A stretch of 64,000 bases of DNA from Halorubrum sp. JWXQ-INN 858 (GTDB lineage Archaea; Halobacteriota; Halobacteria; Halobacteriales; Haloferacaceae): assembly GCF_009806985.1 (NCBI RefSeq), contig NZ_WUAX01000006.1, forward strand, positions 246,184 to 310,183. The letters are read 5' to 3'. Position numbers and translations under genes: made by a program. Numbering within the stretch: the stretch's first letter is position 1; every line of letters begins with the position of its first letter. Positions 8,954 to 17,930 of this stretch are shown here, in pieces. The notes under the pieces were generated by a model. The model had not been told where the DNA came from and ran no database searches. It saw nothing but the letters and a program-made list of their open reading frames with translations.

Positions 8954-11900
8954 ATGACGGACACACGCATACGAGTGCAGGCAGTACTGTTCGCCGTGAT
9001 CATGGTCGTTTCCATGGTCGCGGTTGGAGCTGGCGGCATCGCCGCCGAGGAGACGTCGTCGAATGGAGTCATTGAGGTTGAGACGGCAGATGAACTTCGA
9101 GATGCCGCAGCGGGTGAAGAGGTAGACGGCCAAACAGCAAGTTCCGAGACTCCTATCGAGATCGTCGGTGACATCACGCTCACCCAAGATGACATCTCCG
9201 TTGAGGCTGCGGACGTGACGATCACGAGCGATGATACCGATCGGACGGTCAAGTACCAGCCCAATAGCGAATCCTCGGACAAGGTCTTCCGAGTCAACGC
9301 GGACAACGTGGAGATTCAGGACATCGAAGTGAAGCGAATCGCCGCAGACGATCGCGGCGAAGATGCCACGTCATTCGCACACGGGATCGTTATTCGAGAC
9401 AGAGCCGGTGATGAAATCTCCGGTGTTTCCATCGAGAACGTCGACGTCGTCGGTGAAGGTTTCGACGATCAGAACAATCGGGGTGTACAGGTTCTCGACG
9501 GCACGGACAATGAGGCCGCTGATGCGTCCGATATCAGCGTCACGGATTCAACTGTCGAGGGCTTTGACGGTGGCTTTTCTGCCGGAGCAGCCTACGGAGG
9601 AACGATCACCGATGTTTCCATTACAGATAACGACCTGATAGATGGAAATTCGGTCGGTGTGGACGTCTCTACTGCCGCACTTGATGGTAGTAGCGGCGGT
9701 TTCTTCGGCGATGCAGGGATCACGGTCATCAACAACGAGTTTGGTGATTTCGATGGTGAAGACCAGGCACCTATGGTCGAGATCGCGCCTGAGGATGAAG
9801 ATCCAAGCGTCCTCAATTTCCGTGAGACGTTCGAAGGGAATGACTTCGAAGGCGCAGCTGTCGCGTTTGAGTTTGATAGCGATATCGGCGCACAGTCGTA
9901 TACTGCTGAAAAACTCCCGGACGTTGATGCGACCTTCGCCAGCATCACCTCCGACATTCAGTCCTCCGTCGACATTGCGGAAGGCGGAAACACTGTCGAA
10001 GTTGCTCCTGGAACCTACGACGAGGATATGTTGGTTGTCGGTGACGAAAAGGAGGGGCTTCTGATCAGCTCTCAGGCAAGGCCTGAGGAGACACTCATCG
10101 ACACTGAAGCCGGTGTCGACCTTAGAGCCGAAGATGCGAGGATCGAAGGCTTTGAGATCGATACTGAAGACGCAGAGTTCACCGTGTTCGCTGATGCACC
10201 TGGTGTTGAAATCGTAGACAACGTCATCAACTCCGGCACTGGCCAAGATGCGAACGGCGTTCTGGTAAACGTCGATGACGTCGTCATCGAAGACAACGAA
10301 ATTACTGGTGCTGAGGCCGGTGATCGCGGTGGCGATATTAACATCGAAACAGAGACCCCGGATATTGTAGACTACCCGATCACGGTTAATGGCGAGGAGT
10401 TTGCTGACGGCGAAACAGCCGAAGCCAGTCAGAAGCTCTTCGACGACAACACCGAGATAGGCGTGGTACAGATCGGTGACGAAGAGTTCCTTGAGTCTGG
10501 CGAGGTCGACGGTGCGCCTGTCGTAAACGTCAATCAAAAAGAAGGATTTGACACCATCCAAGCTGCAGTCGACGCAGCCAGCGACGGCGACACGATCGAA
10601 CTCGCTGCTGGAGAAACCTTCGAGGACGACGATATCCGTCTGAACACGGATGAGATCACGCTCACGTCCACTGACACAGAAGACGTAGCAGAGATTCAGA
10701 GTGACACAGCTGAGGGCGACATCCTGAAAGTCGAGAATGATGGAATTACCGTCGAGAACGTCGATATCACCGTGACCGAAGATGGTCAGGGTGCGATTGA
10801 CGACAGCGGCGGTGCCGACTTCACGCTTGAGGAGAGCACGGTTGCATACGATGCTGATCCGGAAGAGAGGCCCACCTCAACCGTGAACTTCGCCCAGAAT
10901 GGTGCGACAGTCGTCGGCTCCGAAGTGGAGGGTCAGATCCGCGTGAACGCTGATGCGGACTTCACTGCGATAGATAACGAACTCGACCAGATCAACCACA
11001 ACGCTGACAACTCAGAGATTCGTGATAACGAGTTCAACCCCGAAGGGACGAACTCCGGAATTACCCACAATGCCGATCACGTCGAGATTGTAAACAACGC
11101 CTTTAGCGGCGAGCAAGTGGGTGTGTTCCTCCGCGGTGACGGTAACGAGGTTCGTGACAACACCTTCGAGGACATGTCCGGTGAAGTGGTAGCCGGTGGT
11201 GAACAGCAGACAGTCCAAGGCGTGACCGTCCTCGCCGGGACGAACAACGACATCGAAGACAACGAGTTCGATAACGTTGCACGCGGACTCGTGGTCTTCA
11301 GCCCCGAAACCGAGACTGGGGACATCGAAAATAACGATTTCCTTGGTGGTGACAATACCGAAACGTACGTTGAAGATCCAGACGAGAACCTCAACCTCGA
11401 TGACGTGGTAGATAACAACGAGTTTGACCCGGGTGCGGTAGTTGAGGAGAACCAGGTCGTTGTCGGAGGACCGGCCGAGCCCGAGCTGAGCAACCTCAAC
11501 ATCGCTGGCGACGGTGACGACGCGACGATCACGGAGGGTGACGACGAGTCCATTGAGGTCGACGTCGAGAACGTCGGTGACGAAGCGGATCGGTTCTACC
11601 TCACGCTCGAGATCGGGGATGAGGTGGAATCTGAGGAAGGTATCGATGTAGATGCTGGTGACACGGAAACGCTCACTTTCGATGGCGTGACTGACGGCCT
11701 TGGCGCACAAGATGAGGCTTACACAGTCAGCGTACAAGACAGCGATGAGGTAGGTAGCGAGCTCACTGGTGAGCTGACCGTTGAAGAGGCGCCTGAGCCG
11801 GCTGAGCCCGCACTGAGCAACCTCGATATCGCCGGCGACGGTGACGACGCGACGATCACGGAGGGCGACGACGAGCCCATCACGGTCGACGTCGAGAACG

Positions 11901-14900
11901 TCGGTGACGAAGAAGGAACGTTCGTCATCGAGCTCGAGATCGGTGGAGAAGTCACTGAGAGTGAAAACACCGGAACGCTCGAGGGTGGCGAAACCGAGAC
12001 AGTCACGTTCGAGGATGTCACTGGCGACCTCGACGCAGATGAGTACAGCGTCACTGTCACTGCTGATGACGATCCCACGGAACTCACCGGCGACCTGACT
12101 GTCGAAGAGGCAGACGAGGTGCCCGAGGTCGGCATCAAGCACGCAGAAACCTCTGCCGGGTCGACTGGCACTACGGATGGCGATGATCTCGTCATCAGCG
12201 AGGTTCTGAGCGCTGCGCCCGACGGACAGGATACGATCGAGTTCGGTAGCGACGCCGACCGCACGATCGAAATCCGCAACACGGAGACCGATATGAGTGT
12301 CGAGATCATCCCTGAAGCGGACGAAGGGACCTACGACGTTGATCGCATCCGGCTTGACGTCTACGACGGCACTGGAGAGCTTACTCCTGAAGATGCCGAC
12401 CCGGACGTCAGCCTTACGATTCCTGAAGAGGAAGATGATGGAACAATCAACCGGACAAACGAGCGCCTGAACGTCACGCTGGAGGGTGATGACGACGTCT
12501 TCACCTCCAGTGATGGGACCTTCACTGAGTTCGAGCTCGAGCTCGTCGATGACGGTACCGTCGTCGATACGAGCGACGAGCGATTCATCGGGGTCGGCTA
12601 CGTCGGCGGGATCGAGCAGGATAGCACCGAAGACGAAGTCACGGTGACGATCCCGCGCGATGACGAAGTCGATGAGGACTGGTTCGTTCAGTTCGGTATT
12701 GCTGATCTCGACTTCGAGACTGAAGTCGAGCACAGCGACGATGATGACGTCTTCGAGTTCACGATCGACGTCTCCGATATCGAAGACGGTGAGTACACCC
12801 CGCGACTGGAGATGTACGAGACTGAAGATGCGCCACTCGGTGAACGCATCATCAACGTCTTCGACGTGGATGGCTTCCAGGTTGGTGAAGACGAAGATGT
12901 CGTCGACGTCGACATCGACCTCGACGTACAACCCGACCTGGTGAGCACGCAGACGCCGCTCGAAGTCACCACCGAGATCTCCGAGGGCGACGTTGAGTCC
13001 GCACAGGTCTCGATCGTCGACGCTGACGGCGACGTCGTCGCCAGCGCCGATGCGAGCGGTGCCATCAACGAGGAGATCGAACTGTTCTGGGCCGCCACCG
13101 ACGGTGAAAACGACCCAGTCGCGGACGGTGAGTACTCCGTCGAAGTGACGGCAACGACTGACGACGGCGACGAGGTCACGGCCGAGTCCGACCCGTTCGA
13201 GGTCGACAACTCCCCACCGGAGGTCGATGACATCGAGCTTGACACGGACCTGACGAACGATGAGGTCACGGTCAGTGCGGACGTCTCGGGCGTCAACAGC
13301 GACGTTACGGACGTCCAACTCGGCCTGAGCGCAACGTTCGCCGCCTTCACCGTCACCGAGCCCGCAGCGGGCGGCGAGACTGAAGGCGAGGTCGAAGCGA
13401 CGATCGATGCGGATGACGTCGTCGCTGACGGCGACTACTCCGCAATCGTCGTTGCGACTGACGCCGCCGGCAACGAACAGGAAGTCGGGGACGGCCTCGT
13501 GACGATCGACACGTCCGCACCCGAGATCCAGCCGCGCGTGACGGACCTCGGTGAGGACGATGCGACGCTGGAGATCGAGGCTGACGAGGACGTCACGATC
13601 GAGGAGCTCGACATTGAAGCAGCTGCTGGCGAGGATACGGAGGACCGCTTCACCGAGGACCCGCCGAGCGAACTCACTGACGAGTTCGAGATCGAGTTCG
13701 ACGGAGCGACCGTCAATGAGGAAGACACCACGTTCACGATCGACGTGGTTGCAGAGGATGAAGCAGGCAACGAGGACACCTACCAGCTGACATCGTCGAT
13801 CACCGGCTACGAACTCGAGGACGGTGAGGCGACGGTCGAGCCGGAGTCGACTGACGGGGTGTTCGACCTGAGCGCCGACGACGACGCCGACGGTGAACGC
13901 AGCGCGGCCGTCGGCCAGACGTCCAGCGCGCCCGCTGGAACGTCCGTGGATGCCGACCAGATCGCGGAGGAGTTCATCGACGTCGCTGACATCGGTCTTG
14001 AGGAAGAAGAGCTCGAGGACGCGACGGTTCGCGTCCCGCTCGAGGACATCGACATTGAGGCCCTCGACGATGATGAGGACTTCGACGAGGAGGACCTCGT
14101 CTTCTTCTACTCACCCGAGGGTGAGGAGGACTACGAGGTGCTCGAACCGGAGATCGTCGATGACGAGCTCGTCGTCGACGTCGATGGCTTCAGCCAGCTC
14201 GCACCCGGTGGCGTGGACGACCAGCCACCGTCGCTCGGCGAAACGACCATCGACCCCGGCACCGAGCTCGAGGTTGATGACGGAGCCGTGACGCTCACGT
14301 TCGAGTACTCGCCCGTCATCTCCGACATCGACGTGTCGGCGACGACCGTCGATGCCGACGTGGATAACGCGCGAACGGACGTGCAGATCACGAGCGAGGG
14401 TACCGAGGTTACCGTTAGTGACCTCCAGCCCGACGAGACGTTCGACGTCGAGCTGACGGTCGTCGACGAGGCAGGCAACGAGGTCACGACGACAGAGACG
14501 TTGTCGGTTGCTGACATCGAAGAGGAAGAAGAAGAAGAGGAGACGACCGCTCGTAGTGGTGGTGGCGGTGGTGGTGGTGCAGCCAGCCTCACCGCACCTG
14601 ACGGCACGTCCGTCGCTGATAGCATGCGACAGACGGTGTCTGACTTCAACCAGAACATCGATGGCACGACCGTCGTGCTCCCGCAGACTGCGCTCGACTC
14701 GATCGCGTTCGCAGAGGGTGGCCTCAGCGGCGACGTCGATGTGTTCGAGCTTGACGCGCTACCGGAGTACGCACCCGGACTCGATGACGGCCAGCCGTTC
14801 GTGTCTGGCTTCGTCATCGAGCTGGACGACGAACTGACCGAGGAGTCGGCCACGCTAACGGCGACTATCCCGGCCGAGCAGGTCGAGGATGCTGGCGCTG

Positions 14901-15250
14901 ATGCGGATGACCTGGTCATCCTGCGCGTTGCTGGTGACGACTACGAGCAACTCGAGACGACCGTTGAGTCGAACGGGGAGCTCACTGTCTCCGCAGAGAC
15001 GCCTGGCTTCTCAACGTTCATCGTGACGACCGGCGAGTCAGCTGAAGAGGTCGAAGAGACGCCGGAGGACACGCCGGAGGATACACCTGAAGAGACGCCG
15101 GAGGATACACCTGAGGAGATGCCCGAAGACACGCCAGAAGACGTTGACGAGCCCACGGATGACGACACGCCCGGCTTCGGTGCTGTCGCTGCACTCGTCG
15201 CACTGCTGGCTGCAGCACTCCTCGCAACCCGACGGCGAACGCAACTCTGA
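8954..15250 (+). CDS. Giant cell-surface protein: beta-helix, CARDB and Ig-like repeats, PGF-CTERM anchor
   Basis: A 2098-residue exported protein. Residues 1-32 form a signal peptide like those of haloarchaeal S-layer glycoproteins. About 35-835 read as right-handed parallel beta-helix, with repeated VxIxDNxI turns and an AVDAASDGDTIEL motif near 545. About 838-1050 are two CARDB-like modules with nearly repeated SNL(N/D)IAGDGDDATITEG sequence. About 1055-1310 resemble an S-layer/DUF segment and 1315-1640 hold Ig-like repeats. About 1870-2020, after an eight-Gly run, is a PGF-pre-PGF domain. A PE(D/E)TPE linker leads to the PGF-CTERM tail (TPGFGAVAALVALL, then TRRR), the signal for archaeosortase processing and lipid anchoring. 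It probably acts in adhesion, surface structure or carbohydrate binding. Codon use is less GC-rich than neighbours, and it fills the putative island. Confidence 0.9.
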   Translation: MTDTRIRVQAVLFAVIMVVSMVAVGAGGIAAEETSSNGVIEVETADELRDAAAGEEVDGQTASSETPIEIVGDITLTQDDISVEAADVTITSDDTDRTVKYQPNSESSDKVFRVNADNVEIQDIEVKRIAADDRGEDATSFAHGIVIRDRAGDEISGVSIENVDVVGEGFDDQNNRGVQVLDGTDNEAADASDISVTDSTVEGFDGGFSAGAAYGGTITDVSITDNDLIDGNSVGVDVSTAALDGSSGGFFGDAGITVINNEFGDFDGEDQAPMVEIAPEDEDPSVLNFRETFEGNDFEGAAVAFEFDSDIGAQSYTAEKLPDVDATFASITSDIQSSVDIAEGGNTVEVAPGTYDEDMLVVGDEKEGLLISSQARPEETLIDTEAGVDLRAEDARIEGFEIDTEDAEFTVFADAPGVEIVDNVINSGTGQDANGVLVNVDDVVIEDNEITGAEAGDRGGDINIETETPDIVDYPITVNGEEFADGETAEASQKLFDDNTEIGVVQIGDEEFLESGEVDGAPVVNVNQKEGFDTIQAAVDAASDGDTIELAAGETFEDDDIRLNTDEITLTSTDTEDVAEIQSDTAEGDILKVENDGITVENVDITVTEDGQGAIDDSGGADFTLEESTVAYDADPEERPTSTVNFAQNGATVVGSEVEGQIRVNADADFTAIDNELDQINHNADNSEIRDNEFNPEGTNSGITHNADHVEIVNNAFSGEQVGVFLRGDGNEVRDNTFEDMSGEVVAGGEQQTVQGVTVLAGTNNDIEDNEFDNVARGLVVFSPETETGDIENNDFLGGDNTETYVEDPDENLNLDDVVDNNEFDPGAVVEENQVVVGGPAEPELSNLNIAGDGDDATITEGDDESIEVDVENVGDEADRFYLTLEIGDEVESEEGIDVDAGDTETLTFDGVTDGLGAQDEAYTVSVQDSDEVGSELTGELTVEEAPEPAEPALSNLDIAGDGDDATITEGDDEPITVDVENVGDEEGTFVIELEIGGEVTESENTGTLEGGETETVTFEDVTGDLDADEYSVTVTADDDPTELTGDLTVEEADEVPEVGIKHAETSAGSTGTTDGDDLVISEVLSAAPDGQDTIEFGSDADRTIEIRNTETDMSVEIIPEADEGTYDVDRIRLDVYDGTGELTPEDADPDVSLTIPEEEDDGTINRTNERLNVTLEGDDDVFTSSDGTFTEFELELVDDGTVVDTSDERFIGVGYVGGIEQDSTEDEVTVTIPRDDEVDEDWFVQFGIADLDFETEVEHSDDDDVFEFTIDVSDIEDGEYTPRLEMYETEDAPLGERIINVFDVDGFQVGEDEDVVDVDIDLDVQPDLVSTQTPLEVTTEISEGDVESAQVSIVDADGDVVASADASGAINEEIELFWAATDGENDPVADGEYSVEVTATTDDGDEVTAESDPFEVDNSPPEVDDIELDTDLTNDEVTVSADVSGVNSDVTDVQLGLSATFAAFTVTEPAAGGETEGEVEATIDADDVVADGDYSAIVVATDAAGNEQEVGDGLVTIDTSAPEIQPRVTDLGEDDATLEIEADEDVTIEELDIEAAAGEDTEDRFTEDPPSELTDEFEIEFDGATVNEEDTTFTIDVVAEDEAGNEDTYQLTSSITGYELEDGEATVEPESTDGVFDLSADDDADGERSAAVGQTSSAPAGTSVDADQIAEEFIDVADIGLEEEELEDATVRVPLEDIDIEALDDDEDFDEEDLVFFYSPEGEEDYEVLEPEIVDDELVVDVDGFSQLAPGGVDDQPPSLGETTIDPGTELEVDDGAVTLTFEYSPVISDIDVSATTVDADVDNARTDVQITSEGTEVTVSDLQPDETFDVELTVVDEAGNEVTTTETLSVADIEEEEEEEETTARSGGGGGGGAASLTAPDGTSVADSMRQTVSDFNQNIDGTTVVLPQTALDSIAFAEGGLSGDVDVFELDALPEYAPGLDDGQPFVSGFVIELDDELTEESATLTATIPAEQVEDAGADADDLVILRVAGDDYEQLETTVESNGELTVSAETPGFSTFIVTTGESAEEVEETPEDTPEDTPEETPEDTPEEMPEDTPEDVDEPTDDDTPGFGAVAALVALLAAALLATRRRTQL

Positions 15251-15863
15251 CACGAGCGCCCGCACGCGCGTGCCGTGACGCACGCACCGGTCGCGGTAAC
15301 CGGTGACATCATTTCGGTTGCGGCTTTTTTATGGACGATCGCTAACTCTACGAATTCTCTGTGGCCGCCGTTCTGAGATGCTGTGGAGTCGAACCGACGA
15401 GTGCGAGGCAAAACGTCCACCTGCGTCGTGAAAATATACTTTGATAAGCAAGCAGACAACACTCTCCACGAAATGCAGGCGGTTATGACTATCACCGACA
15501 TGACTGACTAGATCAAGACTGCGGCACCACACGATCATACCTCAAAATATCCCGTTTGGTCTCGGAACCGGCGTCAAACGGTGAGTACAACCACCGGCGA
15601 CCGGGACGCTATCGCTCGAGCAGATCGTATTCTCGGACCTTCGCAGGTTGTTCTGTCGACTGTGCCGACTGATGGGCTCTGTGTTGTCCGATCATCAGTG
15701 TAGACGAGGTCGGTGACGCACTCCTATCGCTGGTGTAACCGCGTGAGTCGCTCAGTGTTCGGCGTGTTGTGCGCGGCATCGCCTCCGCTGGTACTTTGCA
15801 GAAACAAGGCTGTCGAACCCTACGATTCGATAGCGAACACACTCTATCTCGAAATCTGAAGTA
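15251..15863. other. Gene-free stretch downstream of the surface-protein gene
   Basis: About 610 bases of lower GC at the right side of the putative island. It includes a likely terminator at 15325-15330. Minus-strand frames around 15609-15899 could be decayed coding sequence, but no family is recognisable. Confidence 0.5.
15319..15331 (+). terminator. T-tract terminator after the surface-protein gene
   Basis: A run of six T after a GC-rich stretch (TTGCGGCTTTTTTATGG) about 75 bases past the stop codon. Oligo-T tracts terminate archaeal RNA polymerase; no strong hairpin is required. Confidence 0.5.
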
Positions 15864-15880
15864 TGGCCGGGGTGGGCTCC
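15864..15880. repeat. Right att-like repeat (3' end of tRNA-Met)
   Basis: The 17-bp partner of 8268-8284. It overlaps the tRNA-Met gene and includes one flanking base, the complement of the discriminator A. Confidence 0.7.
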
Positions 15881-16019
15881 GAACCCACGATCTCCGCATG
15901 TCCCAGGTCCGAGGCTCGGCGGAGCCACGGGAAGGACGCGGACGCTTCCAAGGCAGCGTACCGCACCGAATCTCTGAACCCTATGAGTGCGGCGCTATGT
16001 CCAGCTAAGCCACCCGGCC
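15865..16019 (-). tRNA. Elongator tRNA-Met (CAU) with an 82-nt intron
   Basis: On the minus strand the gene reads GGCCGGG, then a D-arm with GCTTAGCTGGACATAGC, anticodon stem CCGCA and loop CTCATA up to base 37 (15982). The second exon starts with A38 at 15899, then TGCGG, the variable region, the T-arm (GTGGG TTCGGAG CCCAC) and CCCGGCC. The acceptor stem pairs perfectly. The intron (15900-15981) lies at the canonical 37/38 position, is typical of haloarchaeal elongator tRNA-Met, and would be removed by the bulge-helix-bulge endonuclease. CCA is not encoded. A TATA-like GGTTAAA lies about 30 bases upstream (16048-16054). Confidence 0.93.
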
Positions 16020-16123
16020 TCACCGTTACGTACCGCGATGACACTCTTTAACCTTCTCATCCGCCGCACCATTGCTACCCGATACCACGTTCGACGTCAT
16101 CGCTCGTGAGAACCGGACCCCGC

Positions 16124-16132
16124 GGATTTATG
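16124..16132 (+). promoter_or_regulatory. TATA box deciding the start at 16157
   Basis: GGATTTATG centred 27-28 bases upstream of the ATG at 16157. It excludes the earlier in-frame ATGs at 16106 and 16130, which would lie at or before the promoter. Confidence 0.7.
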
Positions 16133-16156
16133 CCGGACGGGGCGAATCCACGGGCA

Positions 16157-17359
16157 ATGAGCCTTCCCGAACGACTCGCGGGGGCGGTCGACGACGAGGA
16201 CGTCGTCGCCCGGGTCCCGCTCGGCGGCGACGACGTGCTCGTCGTCACGCCGACCCGAACGCTCGTCTATCGGGCCGAGGGGCTGCTCTCGGACGAGACG
16301 GTCGAGGAGTACGGTCACGACGCCGAACGGATCGACGTCTCGAAGGGTCGCCGCAAGTCGAAGCTCACCCTGAGCTACGGTCTCGACGGCGACGAGACGG
16401 TCACGATCCCCACCAAGCGACTGGACGACGCCCTCCATCCCGTGCTCGCCGGGGTCCTCTCGGGCGTCGGGGTCACGGAGCCCGGCGAGTCGGTCGTGCG
16501 GACGTTCCGGTTCTCCGAGCTCACCCTCGTCGTCACCAGCCATCGGCTGGTCAAACACATCGGGTCGGCCGTGTGGGACGGCGACTTCGAGGAGTTCCCG
16601 TACGCGGACCTCACCGGGCTCGACTTCGAGGAGGGGACCGTCGCGACGTCCGTCGTCCTCACCCACGACGGGCGCTCCGAGCGGTTCAAGGCCCCCAACG
16701 AGTCGGCCCGCGCGGTTCGGGAGACGCTTACCGACGCGGTCTGTGAGTTCCACGGGGTCGACAGCGTCGAGGAGTTCCGGATCGTCGCCGCGGAGGCCGC
16801 TGAGGCGGCCGGAGCCGACGCGTCGGGCGGCGGATCGGGCGGGACGACGGACTTCGGCGACGGACCGGACCCGCTGTCGGCGTCCCCGGTCTCCGACGCC
16901 GAGGCCGAGGCGGGGGCCGACGCGGGACCCGGCCCCGCGGAAGCGTCCGGAGCCGACCCTCTCGCCGGGAGCGGCCGATCGGCCGCGGCCGGATCGAACG
17001 AGGGGATGAGCGTCGCGGACGCCGCGACCGGATCGGTCGAGCCGGACGACCCGCTCGCGGGCGATCCCGGGGGCGACCCGATGCCGTCGCCGACGGGGTC
17101 CGCCGAGTCCGCCGGATCGGGGGCCGCAAGCGGGTCCGAGCCCGCCGGTTCGGGCGCGGCCGGCGTGGATGGTGCGGCCGGCGGCGACGCGGGCGACGCG
17201 TTCGAGGGGTCGGCGTTCGAGAGCGCCGGAGTCGAGGACGAGGACCTCACGGCCGAGGTGGCCGCGCTCCGCGAGACCGTCGAGCAGCAGTCCGAGCGGC
17301 TCGACCGGCAGGCGGAGCTCATCGAGCAGCTCATCGCCGAACTCCGTCAGGGGCGGTAG
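16157..17359 (+). CDS. Conserved haloarchaeal protein (DUF7115-like) with coiled-coil end
   Basis: A 400-residue soluble protein of unknown function. Residues 1 to about 210 form a compact domain with repeated short beta-strands (VLVVTPTRTLVYRAEG, then LVVTSHRLVKHIG), reminiscent of pleckstrin-like or bacterial PH folds. About 215-360 is a low-complexity Gly/Ala/Ser/Asp linker. The end (about 362-400, AALRETVEQQSERLDRQAEL) is a heptad coiled coil ending in a basic GR. DUF7115 is a recollection, not a search result. Start chosen by the TATA box. It converges with the gene at 17422. Confidence 0.8.
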   Translation: MSLPERLAGAVDDEDVVARVPLGGDDVLVVTPTRTLVYRAEGLLSDETVEEYGHDAERIDVSKGRRKSKLTLSYGLDGDETVTIPTKRLDDALHPVLAGVLSGVGVTEPGESVVRTFRFSELTLVVTSHRLVKHIGSAVWDGDFEEFPYADLTGLDFEEGTVATSVVLTHDGRSERFKAPNESARAVRETLTDAVCEFHGVDSVEEFRIVAAEAAEAAGADASGGGSGGTTDFGDGPDPLSASPVSDAEAEAGADAGPGPAEASGADPLAGSGRSAAAGSNEGMSVADAATGSVEPDDPLAGDPGGDPMPSPTGSAESAGSGAASGSEPAGSGAAGVDGAAGGDAGDAFEGSAFESAGVEDEDLTAEVAALRETVEQQSERLDRQAELIEQLIAELRQGR

Positions 17360-17421
17360 CGGGGGACGTCCGCGACTGACGGCCGTCCGGATTTCACCCC
17401 AGCCCAGTCGCGTTCCGGTTT

Positions 17422-17796
17422 TCACTCCCGTCCAGTCACCTTCCGGATACACGACGAGCCGAACGGTCCGAGCTCGCCGGCCTCGAACCGGACGAAGTGA
17501 CCCGTCGAGATCCCCGCGCCGCAGCGACGGCACTCGAACTCGCCCTCGCGGGTGACGACCTGGCTGTCGAAGTCGACGTACGTCCCGCCGCGGCGCACGC
17601 GGAGCCGGGCGTCCTCGCGCTCGATGACGCCCCGCTTCTCGGCGGCGTCGAGGATCTCGCGCGTGAGCGACGGGCTCGTCGTGACCGTCTCGATCCGGTC
17701 TATCGCCTCCGGGAGCCCGAGCGTCCCGTGTTCGAGGTGGGCCAACAGCTCGACGCCCAGTTCGCGCTTCTCCGCCCGGGTCGGCTCGTCCGTCAC
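17422..17796 (-). CDS. Conserved haloarchaeal protein with zinc-ribbon-like cysteines (DUF5830-like)
   Basis: A 124-residue protein. The N-terminal two thirds are helical and resemble a winged-helix (LGVELLAHLEHG, ILDAAEKRGVIERED). The C-terminal part has ECRRCGAGISTGHFVRF and GSSCIRKVTG, a Cys-X2-Cys pair with a later Cys that may hold a metal. The start is a GTG at 17796, because a reverse-strand TATA-like GGCTTAAGA lies 24-32 bases upstream; an in-frame GTG at 17811 would be too close to it. From memory this is the DUF5830 family. Role unknown; a nucleic-acid-binding role is possible. Confidence 0.8.
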   Translation of the reverse strand: MTDEPTRAEKRELGVELLAHLEHGTLGLPEAIDRIETVTTSPSLTREILDAAEKRGVIEREDARLRVRRGGTYVDFDSQVVTREGEFECRRCGAGISTGHFVRFEAGELGPFGSSCIRKVTGRE

Positions 17797-17901
17797 GTTC
17801 GAGGGGAACACGGCGACCCTCTTAAGCCGACGGGACGGGCGGGCGGACGCCGCGGGTGCGATCGGCGCACCGTCGTCGCGGGGGGCTCCGACCCCACAAG
17901 G

Positions 17902-17909
17902 CGTTTATC
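17902..17909 (+). promoter_or_regulatory. TATA box deciding the GTG start at 17931
   Basis: CGTTTATC centred 26 bases before the GTG at 17931; it rules out the longer frame beginning at 17856. Confidence 0.7.
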
Positions 17910-17930
17910 GGTCGGGGACGCAGTCCGAGC

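Larger units (their letters stand above)
8268..15880. mobile_element. Putative integrated island between tRNA-Met and a copy of its 3' end
   Basis: The segment is bounded by 17-bp direct repeats (8268-8284 and 15864-15880). The right copy is the exact 3' end of the tRNA-Met gene, from the discriminator base inward. The tRNA's 3' end faces the segment, the usual geometry after integrase-mediated insertion at a tRNA gene. The inside is visibly lower in GC than both flanks and holds a single large gene for a cell-surface protein, with no integrase. The boundaries and composition are seen; mobility is inferred. Confidence 0.55.

Noticed and set aside
11012-13318. 768-residue open frame opposite the surface-protein gene
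   Set aside because: Antisense shadow of a repetitive gene; the sense protein has a signal peptide, domains and anchor.
8285-15863. Integrase gene or remnant inside the putative island
   Set aside because: No frame shows tyrosine-recombinase catalytic residues; the only large gene is the surface protein.
15609-15899. Transposase remnant on the minus strand before tRNA-Met
   Set aside because: The frame runs into the tRNA and shows no transposase motif; composition is not informative enough.
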